Made by a program: the position numbers and the translations under genes. 64,000 bases of DNA from Stappia indica (GTDB taxonomy: Bacteria > Pseudomonadota > Alphaproteobacteria > Rhizobiales > Stappiaceae). Within the stretch, counting starts at the first letter, position 1. Each line of letters opens with the position of its first letter. The notes under the pieces were generated by a model. That model saw only the letters and a program-made list of their open reading frames with translations. It was not told the DNA's origin and did no database searches. This document shows positions 8,921-17,400 of this stretch, one piece after another. The stretch lies in the NCBI RefSeq assembly GCF_001696535.1, contig NZ_MBQE01000004.1, positions 62,001-126,000 on the forward strand. The letters run 5' to 3'.

Positions 8921-10321
8921 ATGGCGAGGCTTTCGAGAGCAGACACGATCGTCCAGCATGTCAGCGGGTTGCTGTCCGCCGGCGCCTACAAGGCGGGCGA
9001 ACGGCTGCCGTCCGTGCGCCAGGCCGCGCGCGAGCACGGCGTTTCGAAGAACACCATGGCCGAGGCCTATGACCGGCTTGTGGCGCGCGGCCTCCTCGAA
9101 TCCCGCGCCGGGTCGGGATATTACGTCGCCCAGTTCCAGCCGCCGCGCCAGGTGCCGCCGGCCGCCCATGTCGCCGCCGCCGTCGACGTGGTGTCGCTGC
9201 TGCGCGAACAGCTCGACCAGCATTACGAGGTGCGCCCAGGCGACGGCCGCCCGCCGCCCTTCTGGATGGAGGGCTCGGAGCTCAAGCGCTACTTCTCGGT
9301 GTTCAAGGTCGCAGGGCCGTCCTCCATCGACTTCGGCTACGGCAGTTCCTGGGGCTATGCGCCCTTGCGCGAGCGCTTGCGTGTCCTGCTGATGGAACGG
9401 GCCATCGCGGTGCAGCCGGACGGCTTGCTGCTTACCCACGGGGTCAATCACGGTGTCGACCTGATCATCCGGCACCTGATCGAGCCCGGCGACACGGTCT
9501 TCGTCGACGATCCTGGCTACTATCCGCTGTTCGGCAAGCTGACGCTGGCCAAGGCGAAGATGGTCGGCATCCGCCGCCTGCACGACGGGCCGGACCTCGA
9601 GGACCTTGCCGCAAAGCTCGCGATCCACCGTCCGAAGATCTTCTTCACCCAGTCGCTGGCCCACAATCCGACCGGCGGTTCGCTGTCGCCGGCGGTGGCC
9701 TTCGGGCTGATGCGGCTTGCCGAGCGCTGGGGCTTCCTGCTGGTGGAAAACGATGTGCTCGGCGACATCCTGCCGGCGACGCTGCCGCGCCTTGCCGCGC
9801 TCGACCAGCTCAACCGCGTGCTCTATGTCGGCACCTTCTCCAAGACCCTGTCGGCGAGCCTGCGTTGCGGCTTCGTCGCCGGACACCCGTCGATCATCTC
9901 CTCGCTCGGCAATCTCAAGATGCTGACGACGGTCGCGACCGCCGACTATGTCGAGCGCTTCGTCTTCAAGCTGATCCAGGACGGCCACTATCTCCGGCAC
10001 TTGCGCCGGCTGAGGTCGCGCGTCGAGGAAGCCCACAAGGCCTCGCTCGACCAGATGGAGGCGCTGGGGCTGACGGTGCGCGCCAGCGTGACACCGGGCT
10101 TCTATCTGTGGACGGAGTTTCCCGACGGCATCGACGAGATGGAGCTCTGCCGCAAGGCGGCCGAGCGCAGCATCTTCCTGGCGCCGGGCAGCGTGTTCAC
10201 GCCGGACCGCACGGCGCCGGACCGGGCAGGGCGCGGACGGGCGGCGATCCGGATCAATGTCGCCTACGGCACCAATCCGCGCTTCATCGAGTTCCTGCGG
10301 GACATCATGGCCGGGCGCTGA
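8921..10321 (+). CDS. MocR-family PLP-dependent transcriptional regulator
   Basis: This 466-residue cytoplasmic regulator has a GntR-type winged helix (about residues 1-75; motif LPSVRQAAREHGVSKNT) joined to a class I aminotransferase-like domain (about 110-460). The PLP-anchoring Lys is Lys308 in TFSKTLSASLR, and the cofactor-contacting segments AHNPTGG and ENDVLGD are present. The neighbouring operon has no amino-acid enzyme, so the PLP-linked effector is unclear. The gene is transcribed divergently from the mevalonate operon across five half-sites, and it probably controls both. Its 3' end overlaps the convergent dehydrogenase gene by 17 bases. Confidence 0.9.
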   Translation: MARLSRADTIVQHVSGLLSAGAYKAGERLPSVRQAAREHGVSKNTMAEAYDRLVARGLLESRAGSGYYVAQFQPPRQVPPAAHVAAAVDVVSLLREQLDQHYEVRPGDGRPPPFWMEGSELKRYFSVFKVAGPSSIDFGYGSSWGYAPLRERLRVLLMERAIAVQPDGLLLTHGVNHGVDLIIRHLIEPGDTVFVDDPGYYPLFGKLTLAKAKMVGIRRLHDGPDLEDLAAKLAIHRPKIFFTQSLAHNPTGGSLSPAVAFGLMRLAERWGFLLVENDVLGDILPATLPRLAALDQLNRVLYVGTFSKTLSASLRCGFVAGHPSIISSLGNLKMLTTVATADYVERFVFKLIQDGHYLRHLRRLRSRVEEAHKASLDQMEALGLTVRASVTPGFYLWTEFPDGIDEMELCRKAAERSIFLAPGSVFTPDRTAPDRAGRGRAAIRINVAYGTNPRFIEFLRDIMAGR

Positions 10322-11168
10322 CGGCCTCCGGTGCAGCGTCCTGCGCGGCCAGCGCATCACGCAGGGCCCTCGGGTCGACTTCGGCGCCGGTGAAATGGCG
10401 GAACGCGTCGATTCCCTGGTGGAAGAACAGCTCGTAGCCGCTGATGATCGTCGCGCCGGCCGCTTGCGCACCCGCCAGGAAGGCGGTGTCGATGGGCGTG
10501 TAGACCGCGTCGAACGCCCAGGATGCGCCGCGCATCAGGCCGGTGTCGATGGGGCTTCCCGGATTGCCGACCATGCCGACGGGGGTGCAGTTGAGGAAGC
10601 CGTCGGCTCCCTCCGCCGCCTCTTCCGCCGTCTCCACATGGCGCGCGCCGGGCAGGATGCCGCCCTCGCGCAAGGCGCGGGCAAGAGCCGCCGCGCGTGT
10701 GCTGTCCCGGTCGAAGATCCGAAGGTCCCCGGCACCCAGCGTTGAAAGCGCGAAGGCGATGGCCTTGCCGACCCCGCCGGCGCCGATCATCGCGACGCGG
10801 CCGGGCGAGGCGGCTCCGAAGCCGGCGCGAAAGGCCGAGATGAAGCCGGAATGGTCCGTGTTGTGTCCCTCCGGCCGGCCGGGACCGAACAGCACCGTGT
10901 TGCAGGCGCCGATGGCGCGGATGCGCGCATCGGGCACGACAAGCTGCGCGACCACCTGCTCCTTGTAGGGGTAGGTGATGTTGATGCCCCGATAGCCCTC
11001 CTCGACGCAGCGCCGGAACACGGCGTCGAAGGACAGCCCGAGATCGCGGGGAACCAGCCGTTCGTAGGTCACATCGAGCCCGCAAAGCCGGCCGGCCTCC
11101 ACATGCAGGCGGGGTGAGTGAGAGCGGGCGATGTTGTCGCCGATGAGGCCGAGCCTGATGACGGCCAT
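10305..11168 (-). CDS. Shikimate/quinate dehydrogenase family protein (AroE-like)
   Basis: This 287-residue NAD(P)-dependent oxidoreductase has an N-terminal substrate domain and a Rossmann domain (GAGGVGKA near residue 124). Visible substrate residues are SHSPRLH (two Ser), the catalytic Lys in NITYPYKE, Asp in NTDHSG and Gln in FFHQG. The NITYPYK loop differs from the biosynthetic AroE pattern NVTxPxK with His. Together with the TRAP operon and a regulator next door, this suggests a catabolic quinate/shikimate dehydrogenase rather than the housekeeping enzyme. Cofactor preference cannot be read with certainty. The gene is minus strand, downstream of the FadR-type regulator gene, with 114 A/T-rich bases between them. 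Confidence 0.82.
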   Translation of the reverse strand: MAVIRLGLIGDNIARSHSPRLHVEAGRLCGLDVTYERLVPRDLGLSFDAVFRRCVEEGYRGINITYPYKEQVVAQLVVPDARIRAIGACNTVLFGPGRPEGHNTDHSGFISAFRAGFGAASPGRVAMIGAGGVGKAIAFALSTLGAGDLRIFDRDSTRAAALARALREGGILPGARHVETAEEAAEGADGFLNCTPVGMVGNPGSPIDTGLMRGASWAFDAVYTPIDTAFLAGAQAAGATIISGYELFFHQGIDAFRHFTGAEVDPRALRDALAAQDAAPEAVSARP

Positions 11169-11282
11169 GGTGGTTCCCTCTGGCGCTGTCTGTGACGAAT
11201 GGCCGGAGGTTAGTCGCTGGTGAGCGAGCTATCAACGAGTGTTTTTATTTTTATCCGATATTTTCAGTTTCGTTGGTTGCGT

Positions 11283-11969
11283 TCATCGGATCGTCCCGGT
11301 TGCCAGGGCGTGTTCGACGCCGCCTTCCACATGGCGGATGAGCACTGCCCGCGCCTGCTCGGCATCGCGGGAAATGGCGCATTCGCGCAGGATCCGGTGC
11401 TCCTCGGCGGCGATCTCGCCGCGGAAGGACAGGGCGATCATCTGGTAGCGCAGGTATTTGTCGAAGACGCCGGCATGGGTCTCCATCAGCACGGCCGAGC
11501 CGCAGGCGGAGATCAGCGCCTGATGGAACTCCCAGTCGTAGCGCTTCCAGACCTCGGTCTGGCTGCGGTCTCCGCCCTGCATCCGCTGCTCCAGCGTCGC
11601 CAGCTTGTGATGGGCCGCGACCACCCGGCCTTCCCATTCCATGTCGCCGCCGGCGAAGGACAGCACCAGCGCATGGCTCTCCAGAAGCAGGCGCAATTCC
11701 GCGATTTGCTTGAGGTTCTCGACCGAGACCGGGGCGACTTCGAACCCCCGCTGGCCCTCTGCGATGACGAGGCTTTCCGACGACAGGCGGTTCAGGATCT
11801 CGCGCAGGGTGCTGATGCTGGCGCCATAGGCATCGCGCAGCCGGTCGAGCTTGAGCTTCTGGCCCGGAGCCAGCCGGCCGAAGATGATGTCGGTGCGGAT
11901 CCGGCGATAGGCGTTCTCGCCGATCGTCTGGGTCTGGTCGCCGTCTGTGGCGGAAGCGTCGTGTTTCAT
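11283..11969 (-). CDS. GntR regulator, FadR (FCD) subfamily
   Basis: This 228-residue regulator has an N-terminal winged helix (about residues 15-80; RLRDAYGASISTLREIL) and an all-helical FCD ligand domain (about 85-215). The domain carries the metal/acid-binding His residues, for example in the YDWEFHQAL and HVEGGVEHAL segments. Such proteins usually sense a small carboxylate substrate of the operon they repress. It is divergent from the second dctPQM-aroQ operon, whose upstream region is A/T-rich and contains dyads. The start is tentative: this ATG lacks a clear ribosome site and a longer in-frame version begins at 12044. Confidence 0.85.
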   Translation of the reverse strand: MKHDASATDGDQTQTIGENAYRRIRTDIIFGRLAPGQKLKLDRLRDAYGASISTLREILNRLSSESLVIAEGQRGFEVAPVSVENLKQIAELRLLLESHALVLSFAGGDMEWEGRVVAAHHKLATLEQRMQGGDRSQTEVWKRYDWEFHQALISACGSAVLMETHAGVFDKYLRYQMIALSFRGEIAAEEHRILRECAISRDAEQARAVLIRHVEGGVEHALATGTIR

Positions 11970-12116
11970 AGGATCGTGATAATGTCGGATCGTCTGCAAG
12001 GCAACGCGGTTGCCGCCCGGGGTGGTGGAAGGTCGGGGCCGCAAGGCGCGAGGCGGCGGCGGACTGCGGTTCCCGGGAAAGCCATCTGCGCGCCAGTGTG
12101 GAGGTTTAGGGTCGGT

Positions 12117-12152
12117 TCGATAAATGATGTAATCGAAAATATCATAGATTTT
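12117..12152. promoter_or_regulatory. A/T-rich dyads in front of the second TRAP operon
   Basis: TCGAT 12117-12121 pairs with ATCGA 12132-12136, and AAAAT 12136-12140 pairs with ATTTT 12148-12152. This is the only A/T-rich patch between the divergent GntR gene and dctP, so it probably contains the promoter and the GntR operator. No exact known consensus is recognised. Confidence 0.4.
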
Positions 12153-12254
12153 TGCAATCGACTATTGATGCGGCGTCCCTCTAGTGGCATGAATCCCTTA
12201 CGACGGGCCGGCGACGCGGGCCTCCGTCAACGAAAATGGCTTGGGAGGAGTGCC

Positions 12255-13241
12255 ATGTTCACTTTCACACGACGGTCGCTGATCGCGGCCGGCACTGCGC
12301 TGGCGATTGCCGGGTTTGCCACCACGGCGATGGCCCAGGACAAGGTCCAGCTTCGCTTTTCCGCCGTCTTCTCGGACCAGGACATCCGGGCTGGGATGAT
12401 GCAGCGCTTCGCCGACGGTATCGGCGACGGCTTCGACTACCAGGGCTACTACGGCGGCACGCTGTTCAAGCAGGGCACCGAGCTTGTCGCCCTGCAGCGC
12501 GGCAACCTGGAGATGGGCAACATCGCCCCCCAGGACATCTCCAACCAGATCCCCGAGTGGTCGGCGCTGACCTCGGCCTATCTTTTCCGTGACGCGGATC
12601 ACCTGCGCACCTTCTTCGCCAGCGATGTCGGCAAGGAGATGTCGCAGATGGTCGAGGACCGGCTGAAGGTGAAGATCCTCGGCCCGACCTATTTCGGCTC
12701 GCGGCAGGTGGGCCTGCGCGTCGACAAGAAGATCGAGACGCCCGCCGACATGGCCGGCATCAAGCTGCGCATGCCCGGCGGCGATGCCTGGCAGTTCCTG
12801 GGGCAGGCGCTGGGCGCCAACCCGACGCCGATGGCCTATGCCGAGGTCTATACGGGCCTCCAGACCGGCGCCATCGACGGCCAGGACAACCCGCTGCCGA
12901 ACGTCCAGAACATGAAGTTCTACGAGGTGATGTCGCAGATCGTCCTGACCTCGCATCTGGTCGGCTATGACCTGCTGACGATCTCGCTCGACACCTGGAA
13001 TGCCCTCTCGCCCGAACAGCAGGCGAAGGTGCAGGAAGCCGCCGATGCGGCCATCGCCTGGAGCACTGCCGAGCACATCAAGCGCGAGGAGGAGCTGGCA
13101 GCCTTCTTCAAGGAGCAGGGCCTGCAGATCTACAAGCCGAATGTCGATGCCTTCCGCACCCATGCGCAGAAGATGTATCTGGAATCGGACCTGGCGAAGG
13201 ACTGGCCCGAGGGCCTGATCGATCGTATCAACGCACTTTGA
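12255..13241 (+). CDS. TRAP solute-binding protein (DctP type), second system
   Basis: This 328-residue periplasmic binding protein serves the second TRAP transporter. The start is the ATG four bases after a strong GGGAGGAG; the open frame extending far upstream overlaps the GntR gene and is a shadow. The signal peptide begins MFTFTRRSLIA, a possible twin-arginine signal, and ends near AMAQ. The segment LRMPGGDAWQFLGQALGANP and the following AYTGLQTGAIDGQDNP-like stretch are typical of carboxylate-binding DctP proteins. Context (AroE-like and AroQ-like enzymes) suggests quinate, shikimate or a similar ring acid. Confidence 0.9.
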   Translation: MFTFTRRSLIAAGTALAIAGFATTAMAQDKVQLRFSAVFSDQDIRAGMMQRFADGIGDGFDYQGYYGGTLFKQGTELVALQRGNLEMGNIAPQDISNQIPEWSALTSAYLFRDADHLRTFFASDVGKEMSQMVEDRLKVKILGPTYFGSRQVGLRVDKKIETPADMAGIKLRMPGGDAWQFLGQALGANPTPMAYAEVYTGLQTGAIDGQDNPLPNVQNMKFYEVMSQIVLTSHLVGYDLLTISLDTWNALSPEQQAKVQEAADAAIAWSTAEHIKREEELAAFFKEQGLQIYKPNVDAFRTHAQKMYLESDLAKDWPEGLIDRINAL

Positions 13242-13249
13242 CCGGTGCT

Positions 13250-13277
13250 GCGGGGGAGGGCACGTGTCCTCCCCCGC
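13250..13277 (+). terminator. Perfect 10-bp stem-loop between dctP and dctQ (second system)
   Basis: GCGGGGGAGG at 13250-13259 pairs with CCTCCCCCGC at 13268-13277, with a loop containing CACGTG. No T-run follows, so it is more likely an mRNA-stabilising or attenuating hairpin than a full terminator. The first TRAP operon has a hairpin at the same place. Confidence 0.5.
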
Positions 13278-13328
13278 CTGTCTGCCGCGCCGTTGACGAC
13301 CCTTGCCCCGAACGCTCCGGAGGCCCGC

Positions 13329-13853
13329 ATGCGGATCGCCCAGATCGGCCGCTTTCTGTATCGCCGCGCGGAAAACCTGCTCGCCCTGATGCTGGCGGTG
13401 ATGTTCATCGCCTTCCTGCTGCAGATCGCCTTCCGCTACCTCCTCAACCTGCCGACCGGCTGGACCTCGGAACTGACCGTGGTGATGTGGCTGTGGCTGG
13501 TGCTGTGGGGCGCGGCCTTCGTCCTGCGCGAGGATGAGGAGATCCGCTTCGACCTCCTGCATTCTGGCGTCGGACCGCGGGCGCGGCGGATCATGACGGC
13601 CCTTGGCGCTCTCGCCCTGATCGGGCTCTATCTTCTGTCGCTGCCGGCCGTCGTCGACTACGTGACCTTCATGAAGGTGCAGTCGACCGCCTATCTGAAG
13701 ATCCGCTTCGACCACCTGTTCTCGATATATGTGGTCTTCGCGGTGGCCGTGCTCGTCCGCTACCTGTGGATCCTCTGGCGCGCCGTTTCGGGCAGCGACG
13801 GCAGGGACCGCGACGGCAACAGTGCCGCGCCGACATCGGAGGGGCAGGCGTGA
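13329..13853 (+). CDS. TRAP transporter small permease (DctQ type), second system
   Basis: This 174-residue protein has four predicted membrane helices, with RYLLNLPTGWTSEL between the first two, as usual for DctQ. GGAGG lies a few bases before the chosen ATG; an earlier in-frame start at 13245 would add non-membrane residues and has no better site. The charged C-terminal tail ends where the GTG of dctM begins (overlap of stop and start). Confidence 0.87.
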   Translation: MRIAQIGRFLYRRAENLLALMLAVMFIAFLLQIAFRYLLNLPTGWTSELTVVMWLWLVLWGAAFVLREDEEIRFDLLHSGVGPRARRIMTALGALALIGLYLLSLPAVVDYVTFMKVQSTAYLKIRFDHLFSIYVVFAVAVLVRYLWILWRAVSGSDGRDRDGNSAAPTSEGQA

Positions 13854-15145
13854 TCGATCCCTTTGCCGCCTGCATCGTTGCGATCCTCGGGCTTGCCCTG
13901 CTCGGGCTGCCCATCGGCCACTCGATGATCGCCGGCTCGATCCTCTATCTCTATCTCGCCGGCCTCGACATGGGCACGGCGGCCGAGCAGCTGTTGAACG
14001 GCATGTACACCAGCTACGTGCTGCTCGCCGTGCCGCTGTTCATCCTCTCGGCCGAGATCATGAATTCCGGCTCGATGACGCTGCGCCTGCTCGATTTCTG
14101 CAATGCGCTGGTCGGCCGGTTCCGCGGCGGCCTGGCGCAGGTCAACGTCATCCAGTCGATCATCTTCGCCGGCATGTCCGGCTCGGCCATCGCCGATGCG
14201 GCCGGCGTCGGCAAGATGATGCAGAAGATGATGACCGAGGGCGGGCGCTATCCGGCGAGCTTTGCGGCCGCCCTGACGGCCGCGACCTCGGTGATCGGGC
14301 CGATCATTCCGCCCTCGATCCCGGTGGTGCTCTACGCGCTCGTTTCCGATGCCTCCATCGGCTACCTGTTCCTCGGCGGCATGGTGCCCGGCTTGCTGAT
14401 GGGCGGCACGTTGATGCTGCTGGTGATGCTGACCGCGCGCCGGCGCGCCTTTCCGGTCGAGACCCCGGTCCCCTTGCGCGAGATCCCCGGCATCACCTTC
14501 AGGGCGCTGCCGGCGCTGATGATGCCGGTGGTGCTGCTCGGCGGCATCTATTCCGGCATGACCACGCCGACGGAAGCCGCCGCCATCGCCGCTGCCTATG
14601 CGTTCCTGATCTCGGCGCTGGTCTACCGGACGGTGACGCCCGCCAGCGCCTATCGCTCGGTCCTGTCGAGCGCCCGCACCACCGCCTCCATCGGCATGCT
14701 GATCGCCGGTGCGCTGGTCTTCAACTACGTGGTGACGGTGGAGAACATCCCGCGCACCCTGACTGTGTTCATCCAGGGTCTGGACCTGTCGCCGCTCGCC
14801 TTCCTGATCCTTGTCAACATCCTGCTGCTGCTGCTCGGTTGCCTGCTGGAGGGCACGACGATCATCCTGATCGTGCTGCCGGTGCTGATCCCGACCGCCA
14901 AGGCGCTTGGCATCGATCTGGTGCATTTCGGCATCGTCAGCGTCGTCAACATCATGATCGGCCTGATCACCCCGCCCTACGGCCTGCTGCTCTTCATCAT
15001 GACCAATATCGGCAAGGTGAGCCTCAGCGCGCTGGTGCGCGAGGTGATGCCGTTCCTCTACGCGCTGCTCTTCGCATTGGGGCTGATCACGCTCTTCCCC
15101 GATCTCGTTCTCTTCCTGCCACGCCTCTTCGGATACCAGGGCTGA
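13850..15145 (+). CDS. TRAP transporter large permease (DctM type), second system
   Basis: This 431-residue inner-membrane subunit has about twelve hydrophobic segments and the conserved [15 protein letters not shown] and [11 protein letters not shown] motifs of DctM proteins. The GTG start overlaps the dctQ stop and follows GGAGGGG; an apparent ATG at 13766 lies inside dctQ and is rejected. It is followed after four bases by the dehydroquinase homologue, so transport and metabolism are in one transcript. Confidence 0.9.
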   Translation: MIDPFAACIVAILGLALLGLPIGHSMIAGSILYLYLAGLDMGTAAEQLLNGMYTSYVLLAVPLFILSAEIMNSGSMTLRLLDFCNALVGRFRGGLAQVNVIQSIIFAGMSGSAIADAAGVGKMMQKMMTEGGRYPASFAAALTAATSVIGPIIPPSIPVVLYALVSDASIGYLFLGGMVPGLLMGGTLMLLVMLTARRRAFPVETPVPLREIPGITFRALPALMMPVVLLGGIYSGMTTPTEAAAIAAAYAFLISALVYRTVTPASAYRSVLSSARTTASIGMLIAGALVFNYVVTVENIPRTLTVFIQGLDLSPLAFLILVNILLLLLGCLLEGTTIILIVLPVLIPTAKALGIDLVHFGIVSVVNIMIGLITPPYGLLLFIMTNIGKVSLSALVREVMPFLYALLFALGLITLFPDLVLFLPRLFGYQG

Positions 15146-15149
15146 TACC

Positions 15150-15599
15150 ATGTCTGCACCGATCTACGTCCTCAACGGTCCCAACCTGAACCGTCTCGGC
15201 ACGCGCGAGCCGGAAATCTACGGTCGCACCACGCTCGCCGAGGTCGAGGCGATGTGCCGCGAGGCGGCCGGCGGCCGTCCGCTGGAATTCCGCCAGTCCA
15301 ATCGCGAATACGAGATCATCGACTGGGTCCACGAGGCGATCGACCGGGAGGCGGCGGGCATCGTCATTAATCCGGCCGCCTTCACCTTCACCTCCATCGC
15401 CATTCTCGATGCGCTGAAGATGTTTCCCGGGCCGCTCATCGAGCTGCACATCTCCAACGTCCACCGGCGCGAGGAGATCTATCACCGCTCGCTGGTCTCG
15501 CGCACGGCGACAGCCGTCATCGCAGGGCTGGGCGCGCAGGGCTATCCGGTCGCGGTCGGGGCCGTGCTGGAGCTCGCAGCGCGGCGCAAGGCCGCCTGA
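15150..15599 (+). CDS. aroQ: Type II 3-dehydroquinate dehydratase homologue (AroQ family)
   Basis: This 149-residue protein matches the small dodecameric type II dehydroquinase family. [15 protein letters not shown] carries the conserved Asn and Arg, IYG the catalytic Tyr, ELHISNVH the catalytic His, and REEIYHRS the C-terminal Arg. It differs in the substrate loop: the family NPxAxxHxS pattern reads NPAAFTFTS, with Phe for His, and the SNxEG motif reads SNREY. The catalytic core is intact but substrate contacts are changed. As the last gene of a TRAP operon it is probably catabolic, converting dehydroquinate or a close analogue to dehydroshikimate. A housekeeping shikimate-pathway role is the alternative. 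Confidence 0.85.
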   Translation: MSAPIYVLNGPNLNRLGTREPEIYGRTTLAEVEAMCREAAGGRPLEFRQSNREYEIIDWVHEAIDREAAGIVINPAAFTFTSIAILDALKMFPGPLIELHISNVHRREEIYHRSLVSRTATAVIAGLGAQGYPVAVGAVLELAARRKAA

Positions 15600-15617
15600 G
15601 CCGTCGACAGCTCAGGC
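15594..15617. terminator. Bidirectional stem-loop between aroQ and the acyl hydrolase gene
   Basis: GCCTGAGC at 15594-15601 pairs with GCTCAGGC at 15610-15617 around an eight-base loop. The stem contains both convergent stop codons (TGA of aroQ; TCA of the minus gene). It would end transcription from both sides and marks the left border of the polyketide cluster. Confidence 0.55.
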
Positions 15618-16577
15618 CGTTTCCAGCAGCTTCGCAAGACGCCGCAGGTTGCCGCCGAAGGGCGACAGCACCGCGCTGATGCGCGAGGGCGACGCCTCGT
15701 AGAGATCCTGCCGGATGATGGCCGCAAGGCTTCCCGTGGCGCTGAGGTCGATGTAGTGGGCGCCGCCCTGCGCTTCGATGGCCGCAACGCTGGCGCCGAG
15801 CCGCATCGGCTCGCGCACGATCCGCCAGGCAAGATCCGGAACGCCGGGCTTCACCGGCGCACTGAGGCAGGCGGACCAGACCGGCCAGAACGGGCTTTCC
15901 AGCCGCTCAGCCGCTGCATCGGCGATGACGGCGGCGCGCGCGGGCTCGATCCAGCTCGAGTGAAAGGCGAAGGGCACCGGCAGCCGCTGGAACGGCGCGT
16001 CGAGCCGGGTGAGGATCGCCTCCACCTCGGCGACATTCTCGCCCGGCATCGCCAGTACATGGTGGCGTTCGGCGTTGATGCCGGCAAGCTCGGCAAGGTG
16101 CCCGAGACGGGGCTCGCTCTCGCGCAGCGACGGCGGGCCGAGGACGGCGATCAGCGCGCCGGGCGCGCAGCTTTCCAGGAACAGGCGGGGCTGGCGGGCG
16201 ACCGCGGCAAGCGCCGTATCGAACGGCACCATCCCGGCAACGCTCATGGCGGCGAATTCGCCGAGGCTGACGCCGAGCAGCATGTCGGGGCGGATCCCCT
16301 TGTGCTGCAGCAGCTTGGCCATGGCGAACTGGGTCATGAAGATCGCCGGATGGGTGTGCTCCAGCCGGTCGAAGGGCTCGCTGGCGCGCCGTCCGCTCGC
16401 ATGGATCTCGGCAAGCGGCGAGACGCCGTGCCGGTCGCGCACGATGGCGTCGCCGATTTCCATCCATTGCCTGAACACCGGTTCTTCGGCAAGAAGGTCG
16501 GCGGCCATGTGGTAGTACTGGGAGCCCTGGCCGGCGAAGCAGAAGACGAGCGGCAGGGACGATGGAGCAGGCGGCAT
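15612..16577 (-). CDS. Trans-acting acyl hydrolase of the PKS (PedC-like AT homologue)
   Basis: This 321-residue protein has the FabD/AT fold motifs GQGSQ (residues 16-20), GVSLGEF (nucleophile Ser104) and AFHSSW (catalytic His). In malonyl transferases the active-site motif is GHSxGE and a nearby Arg (VxxRGxLM) holds the malonyl carboxylate. Here the first reads GVSLGE and the Arg position is Gln129 in ARQPRLF. Loss of that Arg, with GxSLGEF, is typical of the acyl-hydrolase clade (PedC type) that removes stalled or decarboxylated acyl groups from ACPs. A true malonyl AT is the less likely alternative. Its ATG shares bases with the ATG of the divergent PPTase gene; a longer form from 16646 is possible. 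Confidence 0.78.
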   Translation of the reverse strand: MPPAPSSLPLVFCFAGQGSQYYHMAADLLAEEPVFRQWMEIGDAIVRDRHGVSPLAEIHASGRRASEPFDRLEHTHPAIFMTQFAMAKLLQHKGIRPDMLLGVSLGEFAAMSVAGMVPFDTALAAVARQPRLFLESCAPGALIAVLGPPSLRESEPRLGHLAELAGINAERHHVLAMPGENVAEVEAILTRLDAPFQRLPVPFAFHSSWIEPARAAVIADAAAERLESPFWPVWSACLSAPVKPGVPDLAWRIVREPMRLGASVAAIEAQGGAHYIDLSATGSLAAIIRQDLYEASPSRISAVLSPFGGNLRRLAKLLETA

Positions 16578-17400
16578 GCAGGAATCCTGGCAGGGCGGTG
16601 CGAAGCAGGAGAGTTCTATCTCGCACGGCCCGCCCTTTCGCGACAAGCTCGAGGCGGGCGTCGATCACGTCACCGTCTGGTGGCTGGACCTGAAGAGCAT
16701 TGGCGAGGACGATTGGCAGCTGCTGGAAAGCCTGCTGGAAGACAGCGAACTGGAGCGCTCCACCCGTTTCCATTTCGACCGCGACCGGGACGTCTACATC
16801 GCCGCCCATGCGCTGACGCGCGGCCTCCTGACCTGGTGGACGGGCCTGCCGGCGCGCGACTGGCGCTTCACCGCCGGCGATCATGGCAAGCCCGAGGTGA
16901 CGCCGCCGCCCGGCCTGCCGCGTCTTCGGGTGAACCTTTCGCATACGCGCGAACTGGCAGCCGTCGCCCTGACGGTCGACAACGATGTCGGCGTCGATGT
17001 GGAGTGGCTGGAGCGGGTCAACGATGTCGATCAGCTGGCGAAACGCGTCTTCGCTGCGGATGAGCGCGCGCTGCTGGCCGCAACGCCGAGCGAGCGCAAA
17101 ACCGAGATCTTCCTGACCTTCTGGACGCTGAAGGAGGCCTATGTGAAGGCCATCGGCAAGGGGCTGTCGCAGCCGCTCGATGCCTTCGCCTTCACCCTGG
17201 AGCCGCCGGTGATCCGCTTCGACGATATCGAGGCGGACGACGCCGCGCTCTGGCGCTTCCTGCATCTGCGGCCGACGGATCGCCACAAGCTCGCGGTCGG
17301 CGTGCGCCATCCGCATCCCGAGCGCCTGTCGATGGAGATCGGCGAGGCGCCCCTCGACTACTTGCGGAACCTCGGCGCGGCGAGCTCGTCCTCGGCCTGA
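16576..17400 (+). CDS. Sfp-type 4'-phosphopantetheinyl transferase
   Basis: This 274-residue enzyme should activate the many ACP domains of this cluster by attaching phosphopantetheine from CoA to Ser. The Mg2+/CoA motifs GVDVE (139-143) and WTLKEAYVK (183-191) are present, as are the N-terminal RSTRFHFDRDRD-like segment and NLSHT. GGAG lies eight bases before the ATG and no other ATG or GTG start is available, so the start codons of this gene and the divergent hydrolase gene overlap (CATG). Its last 43 bases overlap the convergent phosphoesterase gene. Confidence 0.92.
   Translation: MQESWQGGAKQESSISHGPPFRDKLEAGVDHVTVWWLDLKSIGEDDWQLLESLLEDSELERSTRFHFDRDRDVYIAAHALTRGLLTWWTGLPARDWRFTAGDHGKPEVTPPPGLPRLRVNLSHTRELAAVALTVDNDVGVDVEWLERVNDVDQLAKRVFAADERALLAATPSERKTEIFLTFWTLKEAYVKAIGKGLSQPLDAFAFTLEPPVIRFDDIEADDAALWRFLHLRPTDRHKLAVGVRHPHPERLSMEIGEAPLDYLRNLGAASSSSA

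Noticed and set aside
11220-12254. Long N-terminal extension of the second TRAP binding protein
   Set aside because: It runs antisense through the GntR gene and bypasses a signal peptide with a strong ribosome site at 12243-12250.
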